A stretch of 22,903 bases of DNA from Actinomycetota bacterium (GTDB lineage Bacteria > Actinomycetota > Actinomycetes > Nanopelagicales > Nanopelagicaceae). Of this stretch, positions 1-8,088 are shown piece after piece. The position numbers and the translations under genes are program-made. The notes beneath the pieces are model-generated. The model did no database searches, was not told where the DNA came from, and was given only the letters and a program-made list of their open reading frames with translations. The stretch spans positions 1-22,903 of the forward strand of contig CANBRH010000014.1 in assembly GCA_947371865.1 (NCBI GenBank), given 5' to 3'. Within the stretch, counting starts at the first letter, position 1, and every line of letters begins with the position of its first letter.

Positions 1-428
<428 letters not shown>

Positions 429-458
429 ACATTATTTATGCATCGCGTTCACTGTGTG

Positions 459-481
459 GTTCCCGAGTTACGGTCGGGAAC
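459..481 (+). other. Spacer hairpin between 23S and 5S rRNA
   Basis: The 23S-5S spacer (429-546) contains a perfect 8-bp inverted repeat, GTTCCCGA (459-466) and TCGGGAAC (474-481), with a 7-nt loop. A second pairing follows, CAATCT (492-497) with AGATTG (515-520), and a 14-bp perfect palindrome lies at 506-519. There is no T-run, so these are more likely RNase processing structures of the rRNA precursor than terminators. That role is an inference; the pairing is seen directly. No tRNA is present in the spacer. Confidence 0.55.
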
Positions 482-546
482 TAGTTATAACCAATCTTGG
501 GGAGAAATCTCTAGAGATTGCTTAAACTGACTGACAACTCAATAGA

Positions 547-664
547 GTTTCGGCGGCCATAGCGAGAGGGAAACGCCCGGTCCCATTCCGAACCCGGAAG
601 CTAAGCCTCTCTGCGTCGATGGTACTGCAAGGGGGACCTTGTGGGAGAGTAGATCGCCGCCGGA
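547..664 (+). rRNA. rrf: 5S ribosomal RNA
   Basis: A 5S gene of about 118 nt begins near GTTTCGGCGGCCATAGCG and ends near GCCGCCGGAC, the two ends pairing as helix I. Internal landmarks include CCCGGTCCCATTCCGAACCC and the GATGGTACTGC segment with GGGAGAGTAG near the 3' end. It lies 118 nt after 23S and 10 nt before a strong terminator, so it is the last gene of the rrn operon. The ends are placed to within about 3 nt. Confidence 0.95.
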
Positions 665-674
665 CATCATTTAT

Positions 675-720
675 AAAGACCGAGTATCGCTGGTATTAAC
701 TAGCGCGCTCGGTCTTTTTT
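675..720 (+). terminator. Rho-independent terminator of the rRNA operon
   Basis: A perfect 10-bp stem, AAAGACCGAG (675-684) with CTCGGTCTTT (708-717), runs into a T-tract reaching 721. The loop holds a second smaller stem (688-694 with 699-705, one G-T pair), giving a stacked hairpin. It ends the 23S-5S transcript and insulates the next gene. Confidence 0.93.
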
Positions 721-784
721 TATGCCCGATAAACTTGCAACACCTTCCACACAGAAGAAATTTCCACATTCCTGTCCATCAAAG

Positions 785-813
785 TTCACTGGCTTACCAG
801 TTCCCAGCATCCT
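785..813 (+). promoter_or_regulatory. Possible promoter of the SSB-like gene
   Basis: TTCACT (785-790), a 17-bp spacer and CATCCT (808-813) lie 6 nt before the ATG at 820, the spacing expected for a leaderless transcript. The -10 is poor (first base C). The argument is that no Shine-Dalgarno sequence precedes the ATG and that a new transcript must start after the rRNA terminator. Confidence 0.35.
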
Positions 814-819
814 TCTCGT

Positions 820-1146
820 ATGCCATCTAAAGAAGCTGAAGCAGTGAATTCGGTGCACATTGTCGGAAGAGTTGGTGCTCCAGCTGTGGAGAAAATCTTG
901 CCTAGTGGCGATGCTGTCGTTGAATTTCGCATCGTCGTGGATAGATCTAGGCCGCGTAGCGAGAAACGCGAAGTGGATGTTTTGGAGATCGCTGTCTGGT
1001 CTTCTCGCCTACGAAAACGAGCGCTTGGTTTGCACGAGGGCGAGGTCGTAGAAGTTTTCGGTGAATTGCGTAGGCGATTCTGGAAAGGCGCATCCGGCAT
1101 TGCTAGCCGTTGGCAAGTCGAAGCAAGCGAGTTGTCGCGCCTTTAG
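820..1146 (+). CDS. Short single-stranded DNA-binding (SSB-like, OB-fold) protein
   Basis: The 108-residue product looks like a single SSB-type OB fold. The start region VNSVHIVGRVGAPAVEKILP, the strand VVEFRIVVDR and the segment VLEIAVWSSRLRKRALGLHEGEVVEVFGELRRRFW follow the SSB order of beta strands. It ends at ASELSRL with no Gly-rich linker and no acidic C-terminal tail, so it lacks the site by which canonical SSB recruits partner proteins. It is therefore probably an accessory SSB paralogue, not the main replication SSB. The ATG at 820 has no Shine-Dalgarno; a GTG at 844 (giving VNSVHIVGR) is a plausible alternative start. It is the first gene after the rRNA operon and lies 13 nt before the next gene, likely in one transcript with it. 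Confidence 0.75.
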   Translation: MPSKEAEAVNSVHIVGRVGAPAVEKILPSGDAVVEFRIVVDRSRPRSEKREVDVLEIAVWSSRLRKRALGLHEGEVVEVFGELRRRFWKGASGIASRWQVEASELSRL

Positions 1147-1159
1147 ATACGGTTAGCAC

Positions 1160-1570
1160 ATGGCACAAGATCTCTTTACCTCGCTTCGTAATTACGCTTC
1201 TAAACTCTCCGGTGGCGAAAAGTCGGCCGCCGAAATGGCCGCTGCCTTTAAAGGTTGGCTAGAGGAGAGCAGTGAAATGATCAAGGAGCGGATTGAAACA
1301 GAGATAGATGCCGCCGCCAGTCGTCGTGGATTCATCCGCCAAGAAGATCTCGAAGAAATCTTGCAGAAATTGGCAGATCTAGAGCATCGCAGCGCAGCAA
1401 AACCGGTACGGAAGAAGGCTACCGCCCCTTCCAAAAAGTCAGCTGCTCCCAAGAGTGCGAATACCAGGAATCGTGCACCAGGCAAACCAATGACCAAAGA
1501 AGCTATTGTGAAAAGTTCGGTAAAGAAGACTGCAGCCAAAAAGTCACCGGCAAAGAAGAAGAGTGCCTAA
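1160..1570 (+). CDS. Conserved hypothetical protein with coiled N-terminus and Lys/Ala-rich tail
   Basis: The 136-residue protein has two parts. Residues 1-75 look helical, with the segment RRGFIRQEDLEEILQKLADL resembling the heptad segment of the BMFP/UbiK and phasin-like families. Residues 78-136 are a basic, low-complexity tail of repeated KK/AAK/SPAKK units like histone H1 or HU tails. The tail suggests nucleic-acid or polyanion binding, and the helical part suggests oligomerisation; both are inferences. TACGGT at 1148-1153 sits 6 nt before the ATG, a leaderless-type -10, and there is no Shine-Dalgarno. It precedes a 51-residue gene and tlyA. I do not recognise a defined function. Confidence 0.8.
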   Translation: MAQDLFTSLRNYASKLSGGEKSAAEMAAAFKGWLEESSEMIKERIETEIDAAASRRGFIRQEDLEEILQKLADLEHRSAAKPVRKKATAPSKKSAAPKSANTRNRAPGKPMTKEAIVKSSVKKTAAKKSPAKKKSA

Positions 1571-1571
1571 T

Positions 1572-1727
1572 ATGAACCTTTCGATCCCTGATCCGAAAGC
1601 GCATATCGCTGAAGTAAAAGAGCGAATTTCTAACATCTCTGGTTTGGCTCTGGAAGAGCACTGCGATGAGTTCGAGCAGATTCACTCGCAATTGCAATTA
1701 GCTCTCTCCGAAATCGATGGCATTTAA
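1572..1727 (+). CDS. Small protein (51 aa) upstream of tlyA
   Basis: An ATG at 1572, one base after the previous stop codon, opens a 51-codon frame beginning MNLSIPDPKAHIAEVKERIS and ending ALSEIDGI, stop TAA. The product is acidic and predicted helical, rich in Glu and His near the middle (EEHCDEFEQIHSQLQ). Its near-contiguous position between the Lys-tailed gene and tlyA (32-nt gap) and its codon usage, which resembles the neighbours, support a real gene. Actinobacterial genomes often carry a 50-60 residue hypothetical gene just before tlyA, which I recall but cannot check here. Function is unknown. Its acidic nature next to a very basic protein allows a complex between the two, but nothing shows it. 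Confidence 0.72.
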   Translation: MNLSIPDPKAHIAEVKERISNISGLALEEHCDEFEQIHSQLQLALSEIDGI

Positions 1728-1759
1728 CTCAAGGTACAAGCCACTGTGAAAAGTTCTTC

Positions 1760-2548
1760 ATGAAAACTCGACTTGATGCCGAATTGGTGAGGCGTGGTTT
1801 AGCGCGCTCTCGCGATCATGCTGCTGACCTCATCGAAGCCAGGTCGGTCATGGTCGGGGGGATTCCTGCTTCCAAACCAGCGACTCAAGTAGATGCAGAG
1901 ACTTCTATAACGATTCAAGGCGATCGCGATGATTTTGTCTCCCGAGGCGGCCACAAACTTGCTGGCGCTCTCGATGCTTTTCCTGAAATTCTTGTAGCCG
2001 GAAAACGTGCTCTCGATGCCGGTGCTTCCACAGGTGGATTTACTGATGTGCTGTTGAAACGTAACGCGGCAACGGTAATTGCTGTAGATGTTGGTTACGG
2101 TCAACTCGCCTGGGAACTTCGACAAGATCCGCGCGTAACAATTTTAGATCGCACCAATGTTCGCCATCTCACCATCGAGCAAATTGGTGAACCGGTAGAT
2201 CTCATAGTTGCTGATCTCTCTTTCATTTCTTTAACGTTGGTCTTGCCTGCGCTAGTTTCAGTCTCACGTACCAATGCCGATTTTCTTGTGATGGTAAAGC
2301 CGCAGTTCGAGGTTGGTCGGGAAAAGCTTGGCGCTGGGGGAGTAGTACGAGACCCCTTGCTGCGCAAACATGCAGTGCGTGACGTTGCGGACTCGGCATA
2401 TGACATGGGATTAGGGTGCAAGGGCGTAGTCGCAAGTTCTCTGCCCGGTCCAGCTGGAAACGTCGAGTATTTTCTTTGGCTTGCGCGTGGTGCTTCTGAA
2501 ATTTCTGAGGACGCCCTCGATGCCGCAATTATTCAAGGACCACAGTGA
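1760..2548 (+). CDS. tlyA: TlyA-type 16S/23S rRNA 2'-O-methyltransferase
   Basis: The 262-residue protein has an N-terminal S4 RNA-binding domain (about 1-60: TRLDAELVRRGLARSRDHA, then the VMVGG strand) and an FtsJ/RrmJ-type SAM methyltransferase fold. The SAM-binding loop DAGASTGGFTD is at 86-96, followed by VIAVDVGYGQL and the VADLSFISL and VMVKPQFE strands that carry the family's catalytic Asp and Lys. TlyA proteins methylate the 2'-OH of cytidines in 16S and 23S rRNA and confer capreomycin sensitivity in mycobacteria; hemolysin is an old misnomer. Its stop overlaps the nadK start as GTGA, so the pair is translationally coupled. Length and gene order are typical for Actinobacteria. Confidence 0.93.
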   Translation: MKTRLDAELVRRGLARSRDHAADLIEARSVMVGGIPASKPATQVDAETSITIQGDRDDFVSRGGHKLAGALDAFPEILVAGKRALDAGASTGGFTDVLLKRNAATVIAVDVGYGQLAWELRQDPRVTILDRTNVRHLTIEQIGEPVDLIVADLSFISLTLVLPALVSVSRTNADFLVMVKPQFEVGREKLGAGGVVRDPLLRKHAVRDVADSAYDMGLGCKGVVASSLPGPAGNVEYFLWLARGASEISEDALDAAIIQGPQ

Positions 2549-3405
2549 TGGCGGCATCACGGCGCACAATTTTGGTGGTAGTACATCCAACAAAAATTGA
2601 GGCTCAAGTATTTGCTCAGGAGCTTGCCACCACACTTATTTCAAAAGGCTTCGAAGTTGTCACAAATTCCTCTTTGCGACTCGAAGGTGTATCTCAACTT
2701 GTCGACCCGAGCGCCCTAGAGCTCGCAGTAGTCCTCGGCGGAGACGGAACAATTCTGCGGGCTGCCGAGCTTGTCCGTGGATTTCCAATTCCCATATTGG
2801 GAGTCAACCTAGGAAATGTTGGTTTCTTAGCAGAAATCGCTAAACCCACTTTGGCAGAAATCGTTGCTGGCATCGAGGCCCGAAATTATCGAAGCGAGCC
2901 ACGACTTATTTTGCACTTCGATGTATTGCGTGATGGCGAGGTGGTGGATTCGGGCTGGGCGCTCAATGAAGTAACTATCGAGCGAAATACCGCCCAAATG
3001 GTAGAACTCTTCATTCAAATTGACGGAAGGCCGTTATCTCGTTGGGGCTGCGACGGCGTTATTTGTTCAACGCCGACGGGATCAACTGCCTATGCCTTTT
3101 CGGCAGGAGGACCAGTAGTTTGGCCAGAAGTAAATGCTCTGGTCTTGCTTCCACTTGCCGCCCATGCGCTTTTTTCCCGTCCGATGGTCGTTTCTCCTGA
3201 TTCATCCATTGCTATCGACGTTGAGAGCATAGACGCGCATCTCTCGGCTGACGGAATTCGAAAAGTTGGATTAATTCAGCACGATCGCGTTCTCTTAACC
3301 CGAGATCCGCAGCAAGTCTTTCTAACTCACCTTGAAAATTCGGTGTTCACCGACCGCCTTGTGGCGAAATTCAAATTACCTATTGAAGGCTGGCGCGGTG
3401 AGTGA
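2545..3405 (+). CDS. nadK: NAD kinase
   Basis: The enzyme phosphorylates NAD to NADP in the cytosol using ATP or polyphosphate. Family motifs are all present in its 286 residues: VVVHPTK near the start, the GGDGTILRAAE signature (GGDG at 65-68), LGVNLGNVGFLAE, the ALNEVTIER segment with the NE pair, and CDGVICSTPTGSTAYAFSAG. The start is GTG at 2545 overlapping the tlyA stop, or the adjacent ATG at 2548 in the same frame. The 3' end overlaps recN by 8 bp. The order tlyA-nadK-recN is the standard actinobacterial one, so the genes are probably one transcript. Confidence 0.95.
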   Translation: MMAASRRTILVVVHPTKIEAQVFAQELATTLISKGFEVVTNSSLRLEGVSQLVDPSALELAVVLGGDGTILRAAELVRGFPIPILGVNLGNVGFLAEIAKPTLAEIVAGIEARNYRSEPRLILHFDVLRDGEVVDSGWALNEVTIERNTAQMVELFIQIDGRPLSRWGCDGVICSTPTGSTAYAFSAGGPVVWPEVNALVLLPLAAHALFSRPMVVSPDSSIAIDVESIDAHLSADGIRKVGLIQHDRVLLTRDPQQVFLTHLENSVFTDRLVAKFKLPIEGWRGE

Positions 3406-5119
3406 GCGTTCCTCACTAGAAGAAATCACCATCCGCGGGTTAGGTGTTATTGATTCTGCCACTTTTGAAGTTGGGCGTGGGCTAACCGTACTAACAGGTG
3501 AGACCGGTGCTGGGAAAACTATGGTTCTTACTGCACTTTCGTTAATTCTCGGCGCCAAATCAGATTCAGATTTAGTTCGCCAAGGTGAAGAACGCACAAC
3601 TGTAACAGGGCGATTTGCACTTTCAGATCAACTTCTCGCTCGGGTTATTGACGATGGTGCTGACGTCGATGATCATGAGGTAATTATTACTCGCACGGTT
3701 TCGGCACAGGGGAAATCGCGCATTCTTTTAGGGGGAGTCCCAAGTACTACTCACCAAATTTCTGACCTTGCCGATGAATTAATCGAGATTCACGCTCAAT
3801 CGAGTACGGCCCGGCTTACCAAGCCACAAGTGCAACGAGAGATGTTGGACTCCTTCGCTGATATAGCCCCCTTACTCGCAGAGTACCAAGAAGTTTTTCA
3901 ACGATATGGCCAACTTGTGGCACGGATTAAGGAACTTCGTGCTTTATTGAGCAAACGCGATCAAGAAATTGCGAATGTAACCGAATTTATTGAGGCGTTC
4001 TCAGCAGTAAATCCTCTTCCAGGCGAGCCAGACAAAATCGAAAATGAGATATCTAAATTGGGATCAGTAGAACTCTTGCACAGTGAAATCTCACGCGCTC
4101 TGATTCTGATGGAAGATGAAGAGACCTCGATCTTCAACTTGATGCAAGAGGCGCGCAAATCGCTCGAGCTCATTCGCGGAAAAGATCTCAAACTCGATGG
4201 AATTGTTGACCGTTATCTAGATGTTCTTTTCAACGCCCAAGATGTCGCTGGAGATTTGGCGAGTTACGTAACTAATTTGGAAGCAGACCCTGTTCGATTC
4301 GAATTTCTACAACAACGAAAATCCGCGATAAATAGCCTGCTCAAGAAACACGGAGTTGGTTCAGACCGTCAACTGGCATACGAAGGACTTTTGGTTCGGG
4401 CCAATGAGGCCCAGGCAAAGTTGGATGATCTCTCCGGGGGAGACGATCGTTTGGCTGAAATGGAGAAGGAGTTGCGCGGACTCTTCGCGCATTTGCAGAA
4501 GTGCGCACGCTCGCTCAGTTCTGCACGACGAGACGCTTCATTGACATTCTCCAACTCTGTAACAGCCGAGATCGCCTTCCTCTCCATGCCTCATGCGCGG
4601 ATCCAGGTAGAATGCGTATCCAATGATGGCGAAGAATTTTCCGACTATTCGGTAACTGGCCTTGATGAGGTCAAAATCTTGTTCAGCGCCCATTCTGGCG
4701 GTCAGTTACTCCCACTCTCCAAAGTTGCCAGCGGGGGAGAAATGTCCCGGGTTATGTTGGCTTTGGAAGTTGTCTTAGCCGAAAAATCACCTGTGGGTAC
4801 ATATATTTTCGACGAAGTGGATGCTGGGGTTGGCGGTAAAGCCGCCGTTGAGGTGGGGCGACGCTTAGCCAAACTCTCGGCAAGCGCCCAAGTGATTGTG
4901 GTTACGCACCTAGCCCAAGTTGCAGTGTGGGCAGAGAATCATCTTGTCGTCCGTAAAAATGAATCGGGCATGGTCACCCAAAGCGATATTCAGAGCGTTT
5001 CCGGGGCCGAACGTGAGAGCGAAATCGCCCGAATGCTCTCTGGCCAGGAGGAATCCCAGACCGCCCGCGAACACGCGGCTGAGTTGCTCAATCTCGTCGC
5101 GCAATCGATGATAAGTTAG
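3398..5119 (+). CDS. recN: DNA repair protein RecN
   Basis: RecN is an SMC-like ATPase that acts at DNA double-strand breaks in recombination repair. I place the start at GTG 3398 because GAAGG at 3385-3389 lies 8 nt before it and the family N-terminus (LEEITIRGLGVID) begins there. The open frame continues upstream to 3332, but that part only overlaps nadK. From this start the protein has 573 residues: a Walker A loop GETGAGKT at 34-41, a central coiled-coil stretch (roughly 160-370) rich in Glu/Leu, the ABC signature SGGEMSRVMLALE, and Walker B YIFDEVDAGVGG. It overlaps nadK by 8 bp and lies 6 bp before pyrG. Confidence 0.95.
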   Translation: MSERSSLEEITIRGLGVIDSATFEVGRGLTVLTGETGAGKTMVLTALSLILGAKSDSDLVRQGEERTTVTGRFALSDQLLARVIDDGADVDDHEVIITRTVSAQGKSRILLGGVPSTTHQISDLADELIEIHAQSSTARLTKPQVQREMLDSFADIAPLLAEYQEVFQRYGQLVARIKELRALLSKRDQEIANVTEFIEAFSAVNPLPGEPDKIENEISKLGSVELLHSEISRALILMEDEETSIFNLMQEARKSLELIRGKDLKLDGIVDRYLDVLFNAQDVAGDLASYVTNLEADPVRFEFLQQRKSAINSLLKKHGVGSDRQLAYEGLLVRANEAQAKLDDLSGGDDRLAEMEKELRGLFAHLQKCARSLSSARRDASLTFSNSVTAEIAFLSMPHARIQVECVSNDGEEFSDYSVTGLDEVKILFSAHSGGQLLPLSKVASGGEMSRVMLALEVVLAEKSPVGTYIFDEVDAGVGGKAAVEVGRRLAKLSASAQVIVVTHLAQVAVWAENHLVVRKNESGMVTQSDIQSVSGAERESEIARMLSGQEESQTAREHAAELLNLVAQSMIS

Positions 5120-5125
5120 CCACCC

Positions 5126-6766
5126 GTGACTACCTCTCATGTGACCAAGCATCTTTTCGTCACTGGAGGCGTCGCCTCTAGTTTAGGCAAGGGTCTCACG
5201 GCCTCAAGTTTGGGCCGACTCCTTCGATCCCGCGGCATCCGCGTCACGATGCAAAAACTTGATCCCTACATCAACGTAGATCCCGGCACCATGAATCCGT
5301 TCCAGCATGGCGAGGTTTTTGTGACCGACGATGGCGCCGAAACCGACCTCGATATCGGGCATTACGAGCGCTTCTTGGACACTAATTTGCATGGCTCTGC
5401 CAACGTCACGACCGGCCAAATTTATTCAAACGTTATTGCAAAGGAACGTCGCGGCGAGTACTTGGGTGACACAGTCCAAGTGATTCCACATATCACCAAT
5501 GAAATTAAAGAGCGCATTCGCGCCATGGCAGCTCCAGATATCGATATCGTGATCACCGAAGTAGGCGGCACCGTAGGTGACATCGAATCACTTCCATTCC
5601 TGGAGGCTGCTCGCCAGATTCGCCAAGATGTTGGCCGAGAAAATGTTTTCTATTTACACGTTTCTTTGGTTCCGTACATTGGACCTTCCGGAGAATTGAA
5701 GACTAAGCCCACCCAACACAGCGTGGCAGCCCTTCGTTCTATCGGTATTACGCCAGATGCAATCGTTATTCGCTCTGATCGCGACATCCCCGAGAGTGTA
5801 AAGAAGAAGATTTCTTCGATGTGTGACGTCGATCTGGAAGCTGTCGTCGCCGCAGTGGATGCGCCTTCGATTTACGACATTCCAAAGGTCCTTCACTCTG
5901 AAGGGCTAGATGCTTATATCGTGCGTCGATTAGGTCTGCGTTTTGCCGATGTCCAGTGGGGCGAGTGGGGAGACCTCCTGCAGAAAGTCCATGATCCTGC
6001 TCATGCGGTCACTGTGGCTCTTGTTGGTAAGTATGTCGACCTGCCAGATGCATATCTTTCCGTGACTGAAGCCCTTCGCGCCGGCGGCTTTGCCAACAAT
6101 GCCCGCGTCAATATCAAGTGGGTTGCCAGCGATGATTGCGCTACTGAATCTGGGGCTCGTGAACATTTGGCTGACGCTGATGCGGTTTGTATTCCTGGTG
6201 GCTTTGGAGTGCGAGGGATCGAAGGAAAACTTGGTGCCCTTAAGTTCGCCCGCGAAAACAAAATTCCCACCCTTGGACTTTGTTTGGGATTGCAATGCAT
6301 GGTTATTGAATCTGCCCGAAATCTTGCCGGCATTGCCGATGCAAACTCCGCCGAATTCGATCCGGATACCACCCACCCAGTTATCTCGACCATGGCCGAC
6401 CAGCGTGAAATTGTTGCTGGCAAGGGCGATATGGGCGGCACCATGCGCTTGGGACTCTACCCAGCAGTTCTTGCTGAAGGATCCATTGTTGCTCAGGTAT
6501 ATGGCAAGAATGAAATATCTGAACGCCATCGCCATCGTTACGAAGTCAACAATTCCTATCGCGAACAAATTTCGGCTACAGGAATGATGTTCTCTGGATT
6601 GTCACCTGATGGTCATCTCGTCGAGTTCGTCGAACTTCCCAAGGATATTCATCCTTACTTTGTTGGGACTCAAGCACACCCAGAATTTCTATCCCGCCCA
6701 ACCCGTCCACATCCGCTATTCACGGGCTTGATTACTGCGGCACTTACCCATCATGAAAACCGATAA
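5126..6766 (+). CDS. pyrG: CTP synthase
   Basis: CTP synthase aminates UTP to CTP using ATP and glutamine, the last step of de novo pyrimidine nucleotide synthesis. The 546-residue protein has the N-terminal synthase domain (about 1-265) with the P-loop GGVASSLGKGL and the conserved FQHGEVFVTDDGAETDLD. The C-terminal class I glutamine amidotransferase domain has the nucleophile in GLCLGLQC (Cys386) and the His518/Glu520 pair in AHPEF. The start is GTG at 5126, 6 bp after recN; no clear Shine-Dalgarno is visible, so coupling to recN is likely. It overlaps xerD by 14 bp. No attenuator is visible upstream. Confidence 0.97.
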   Translation: MTTSHVTKHLFVTGGVASSLGKGLTASSLGRLLRSRGIRVTMQKLDPYINVDPGTMNPFQHGEVFVTDDGAETDLDIGHYERFLDTNLHGSANVTTGQIYSNVIAKERRGEYLGDTVQVIPHITNEIKERIRAMAAPDIDIVITEVGGTVGDIESLPFLEAARQIRQDVGRENVFYLHVSLVPYIGPSGELKTKPTQHSVAALRSIGITPDAIVIRSDRDIPESVKKKISSMCDVDLEAVVAAVDAPSIYDIPKVLHSEGLDAYIVRRLGLRFADVQWGEWGDLLQKVHDPAHAVTVALVGKYVDLPDAYLSVTEALRAGGFANNARVNIKWVASDDCATESGAREHLADADAVCIPGGFGVRGIEGKLGALKFARENKIPTLGLCLGLQCMVIESARNLAGIADANSAEFDPDTTHPVISTMADQREIVAGKGDMGGTMRLGLYPAVLAEGSIVAQVYGKNEISERHRHRYEVNNSYREQISATGMMFSGLSPDGHLVEFVELPKDIHPYFVGTQAHPEFLSRPTRPHPLFTGLITAALTHHENR

Positions 6767-7676
6767 CGACCGGATTTCTGAATACCTCAGCCATCTCGCT
6801 GTCGAAAAAGCGCTAGCTAGCAACACCTTAAGTTCGTATTCCCGTGATTTAGAACGATTTCAAGAATTCTTGGAATCAAAGGCACTTGTAATAGATAGCG
6901 TCTCAACAGAAGTAATGACTGAATATGTTGCTTGGCTGCGCGGAAAGAATTCCAGTCGGCCACCGTTGGCTGAATCCTCAATTGCCCGTGCAGTTGTTTC
7001 GGTGAGAAATTTCTTTCGATTTGATGCGAAGGAAGCAGGAAAGGTGGATCCGATTCATGATTTTCACCCGCCCCGAATTCCAAAGCGCCTTCCTAAAGCT
7101 TTAAGCATTTCAGAAGTAACCTCGTTGATTGAAAGTGCCCATCGACCAAGTGATCCGCTTTCGCTTCGAGATGTGGCGTTGATCGAACTTCTTTATGCAA
7201 CTGGTGGTCGCATCAGCGAAATAGTGGGACTCTCTCTTCGCGATATCTCGGAACTTAAAGAAGAAGGCTCTCTGGCAATTCGATTAACGGGTAAAGGTGG
7301 GAAAGATCGGGTAGTCCCGGTGGGAAGTTTTGCTCGAAAGGCGTTAGAAGACTATTTGGTTCGTTTGCGCCCAACCCTTGTAGCCGCTCGTCGGGAGGAT
7401 GGGCTTTTTCTCAATCAGCGTGGTCAGAAAATAAGTCGCCAAAGTGCCTGGAAAATAGTGACTTCAGCTGCTGAAAAAGCCAAAATCGAGCGGGAAGTCT
7501 CGCCGCATTCTCTGCGCCATTCGTTCGCGACACACCTTCTAGATGGTGGTGCAGATATCAGAGTGGTACAAGAACTTTTGGGGCACTCCTCGGTCACCAC
7601 TACTCAGATTTACACATTGATTACGATCGATAAGTTGCGGGAAAGTTATTCGGCTGCACATCCTCGTGCCCGTTAG
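6753..7676 (+). CDS. xerD: Site-specific tyrosine recombinase XerD
   Basis: XerD, usually with XerC, resolves chromosome dimers at dif. The 307-residue protein has the N-terminal core-binding domain (1-100, SAM-like helices starting ISEYLSHLAVEKALASNTL) and the catalytic domain with the full tyrosine recombinase set: Arg153 (TGGRISE), Lys181 (TGKGGKDR), His252 and Arg255 (PHSLRHSFATH), His278 (LLGHSS) and nucleophile Tyr287 (TQIYT). The start overlaps pyrG by 14 bp. It sits between pyrG and the parA-scpAB locus, the chromosomal position usual in Actinobacteria, so it is a housekeeping recombinase and not a mobile-element integrase. It converges with the next operon across only 10 bp. Confidence 0.93.
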   Translation: MKTDNDRISEYLSHLAVEKALASNTLSSYSRDLERFQEFLESKALVIDSVSTEVMTEYVAWLRGKNSSRPPLAESSIARAVVSVRNFFRFDAKEAGKVDPIHDFHPPRIPKRLPKALSISEVTSLIESAHRPSDPLSLRDVALIELLYATGGRISEIVGLSLRDISELKEEGSLAIRLTGKGGKDRVVPVGSFARKALEDYLVRLRPTLVAARREDGLFLNQRGQKISRQSAWKIVTSAAEKAKIEREVSPHSLRHSFATHLLDGGADIRVVQELLGHSSVTTTQIYTLITIDKLRESYSAAHPRAR

Positions 7677-7686
7677 GCTGAAAAAA

Positions 7687-8088
7687 TTATCTTCCGCGCA
7701 GACGCCTTGCCAAAATGCTTTGATCGCCTTTAGCCTCAAGATCGGCGATGACGATGGCAAGCGACTCTCGAACAATGCGGCCGCGATCGACTGCCAGACC
7801 CAAGTCACCACGCAAAGCCAGACGAGCCTGCTCTAGATCGTAAAGTTCTTCCGGAGATAAGTAGACCGTTATTTTCTCATCGTGGCGTTCGCGGCCACTT
7901 GGAGAGCGATCGAAACTATTTACACGCCGGCGCGGTGTTTGGCGCACAGATTTATTGGTGGCAGGGGAGAGCGGTGTATTAGGAACTTCGGCGACGGGTG
8001 TCTCCACTGCAGCCGCAGGTACTGCACTCAATGTTGTGGTTGTGCGAAAGAGCTCATCGGCTCCGGGAAGACTTACACGACGGCTCAC
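7687..8088 (-). CDS. Ribbon-helix-helix-like partner of the ParA-type ATPase
   Basis: The 133-residue protein has an N-terminal low-complexity region of about 65 residues rich in Ala, Pro, Thr and Val, then a compact C-terminal domain. That domain (about 68-133) begins with the basic/beta segment ERHDEKITVYLSPEELYDLE and continues with two helices (about 79-94, and 101-120 containing DRGRIVRESLAIVIADLEA). This strand-helix-helix order fits a ribbon-helix-helix DNA-binding dimer. It starts with GTG overlapping the parA stop (GTGA), so the two are co-translated. Its position suggests the DNA-binding or adaptor partner of ParA, as ParB/ParG-like proteins are, but it has no ParB homology. Function is inferred. 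Confidence 0.72.
   Translation of the reverse strand: MSRRVSLPGADELFRTTTTLSAVPAAAVETPVAEVPNTPLSPATNKSVRQTPRRRVNSFDRSPSGRERHDEKITVYLSPEELYDLEQARLALRGDLGLAVDRGRIVRESLAIVIADLEAKGDQSILARRLRGR

Noticed and set aside
3332..3397. Extended N-terminus of RecN
   Set aside because: These bases are the coding end of nadK in another frame; the RecN family N-terminus and a Shine-Dalgarno fit the GTG at 3398.
5930..6568. 212-residue open frame on the minus strand
   Set aside because: It is antisense to pyrG, has no recognisable domain, and follows from pyrG codon usage. The same holds for the minus frames at 9240-9740 and 13951-14517.
6753..7676. Tyrosine recombinase as a mobile-element integrase
   Set aside because: It overlaps pyrG, sits in the conserved actinobacterial xerD position, and no attachment sites or phage genes are nearby.
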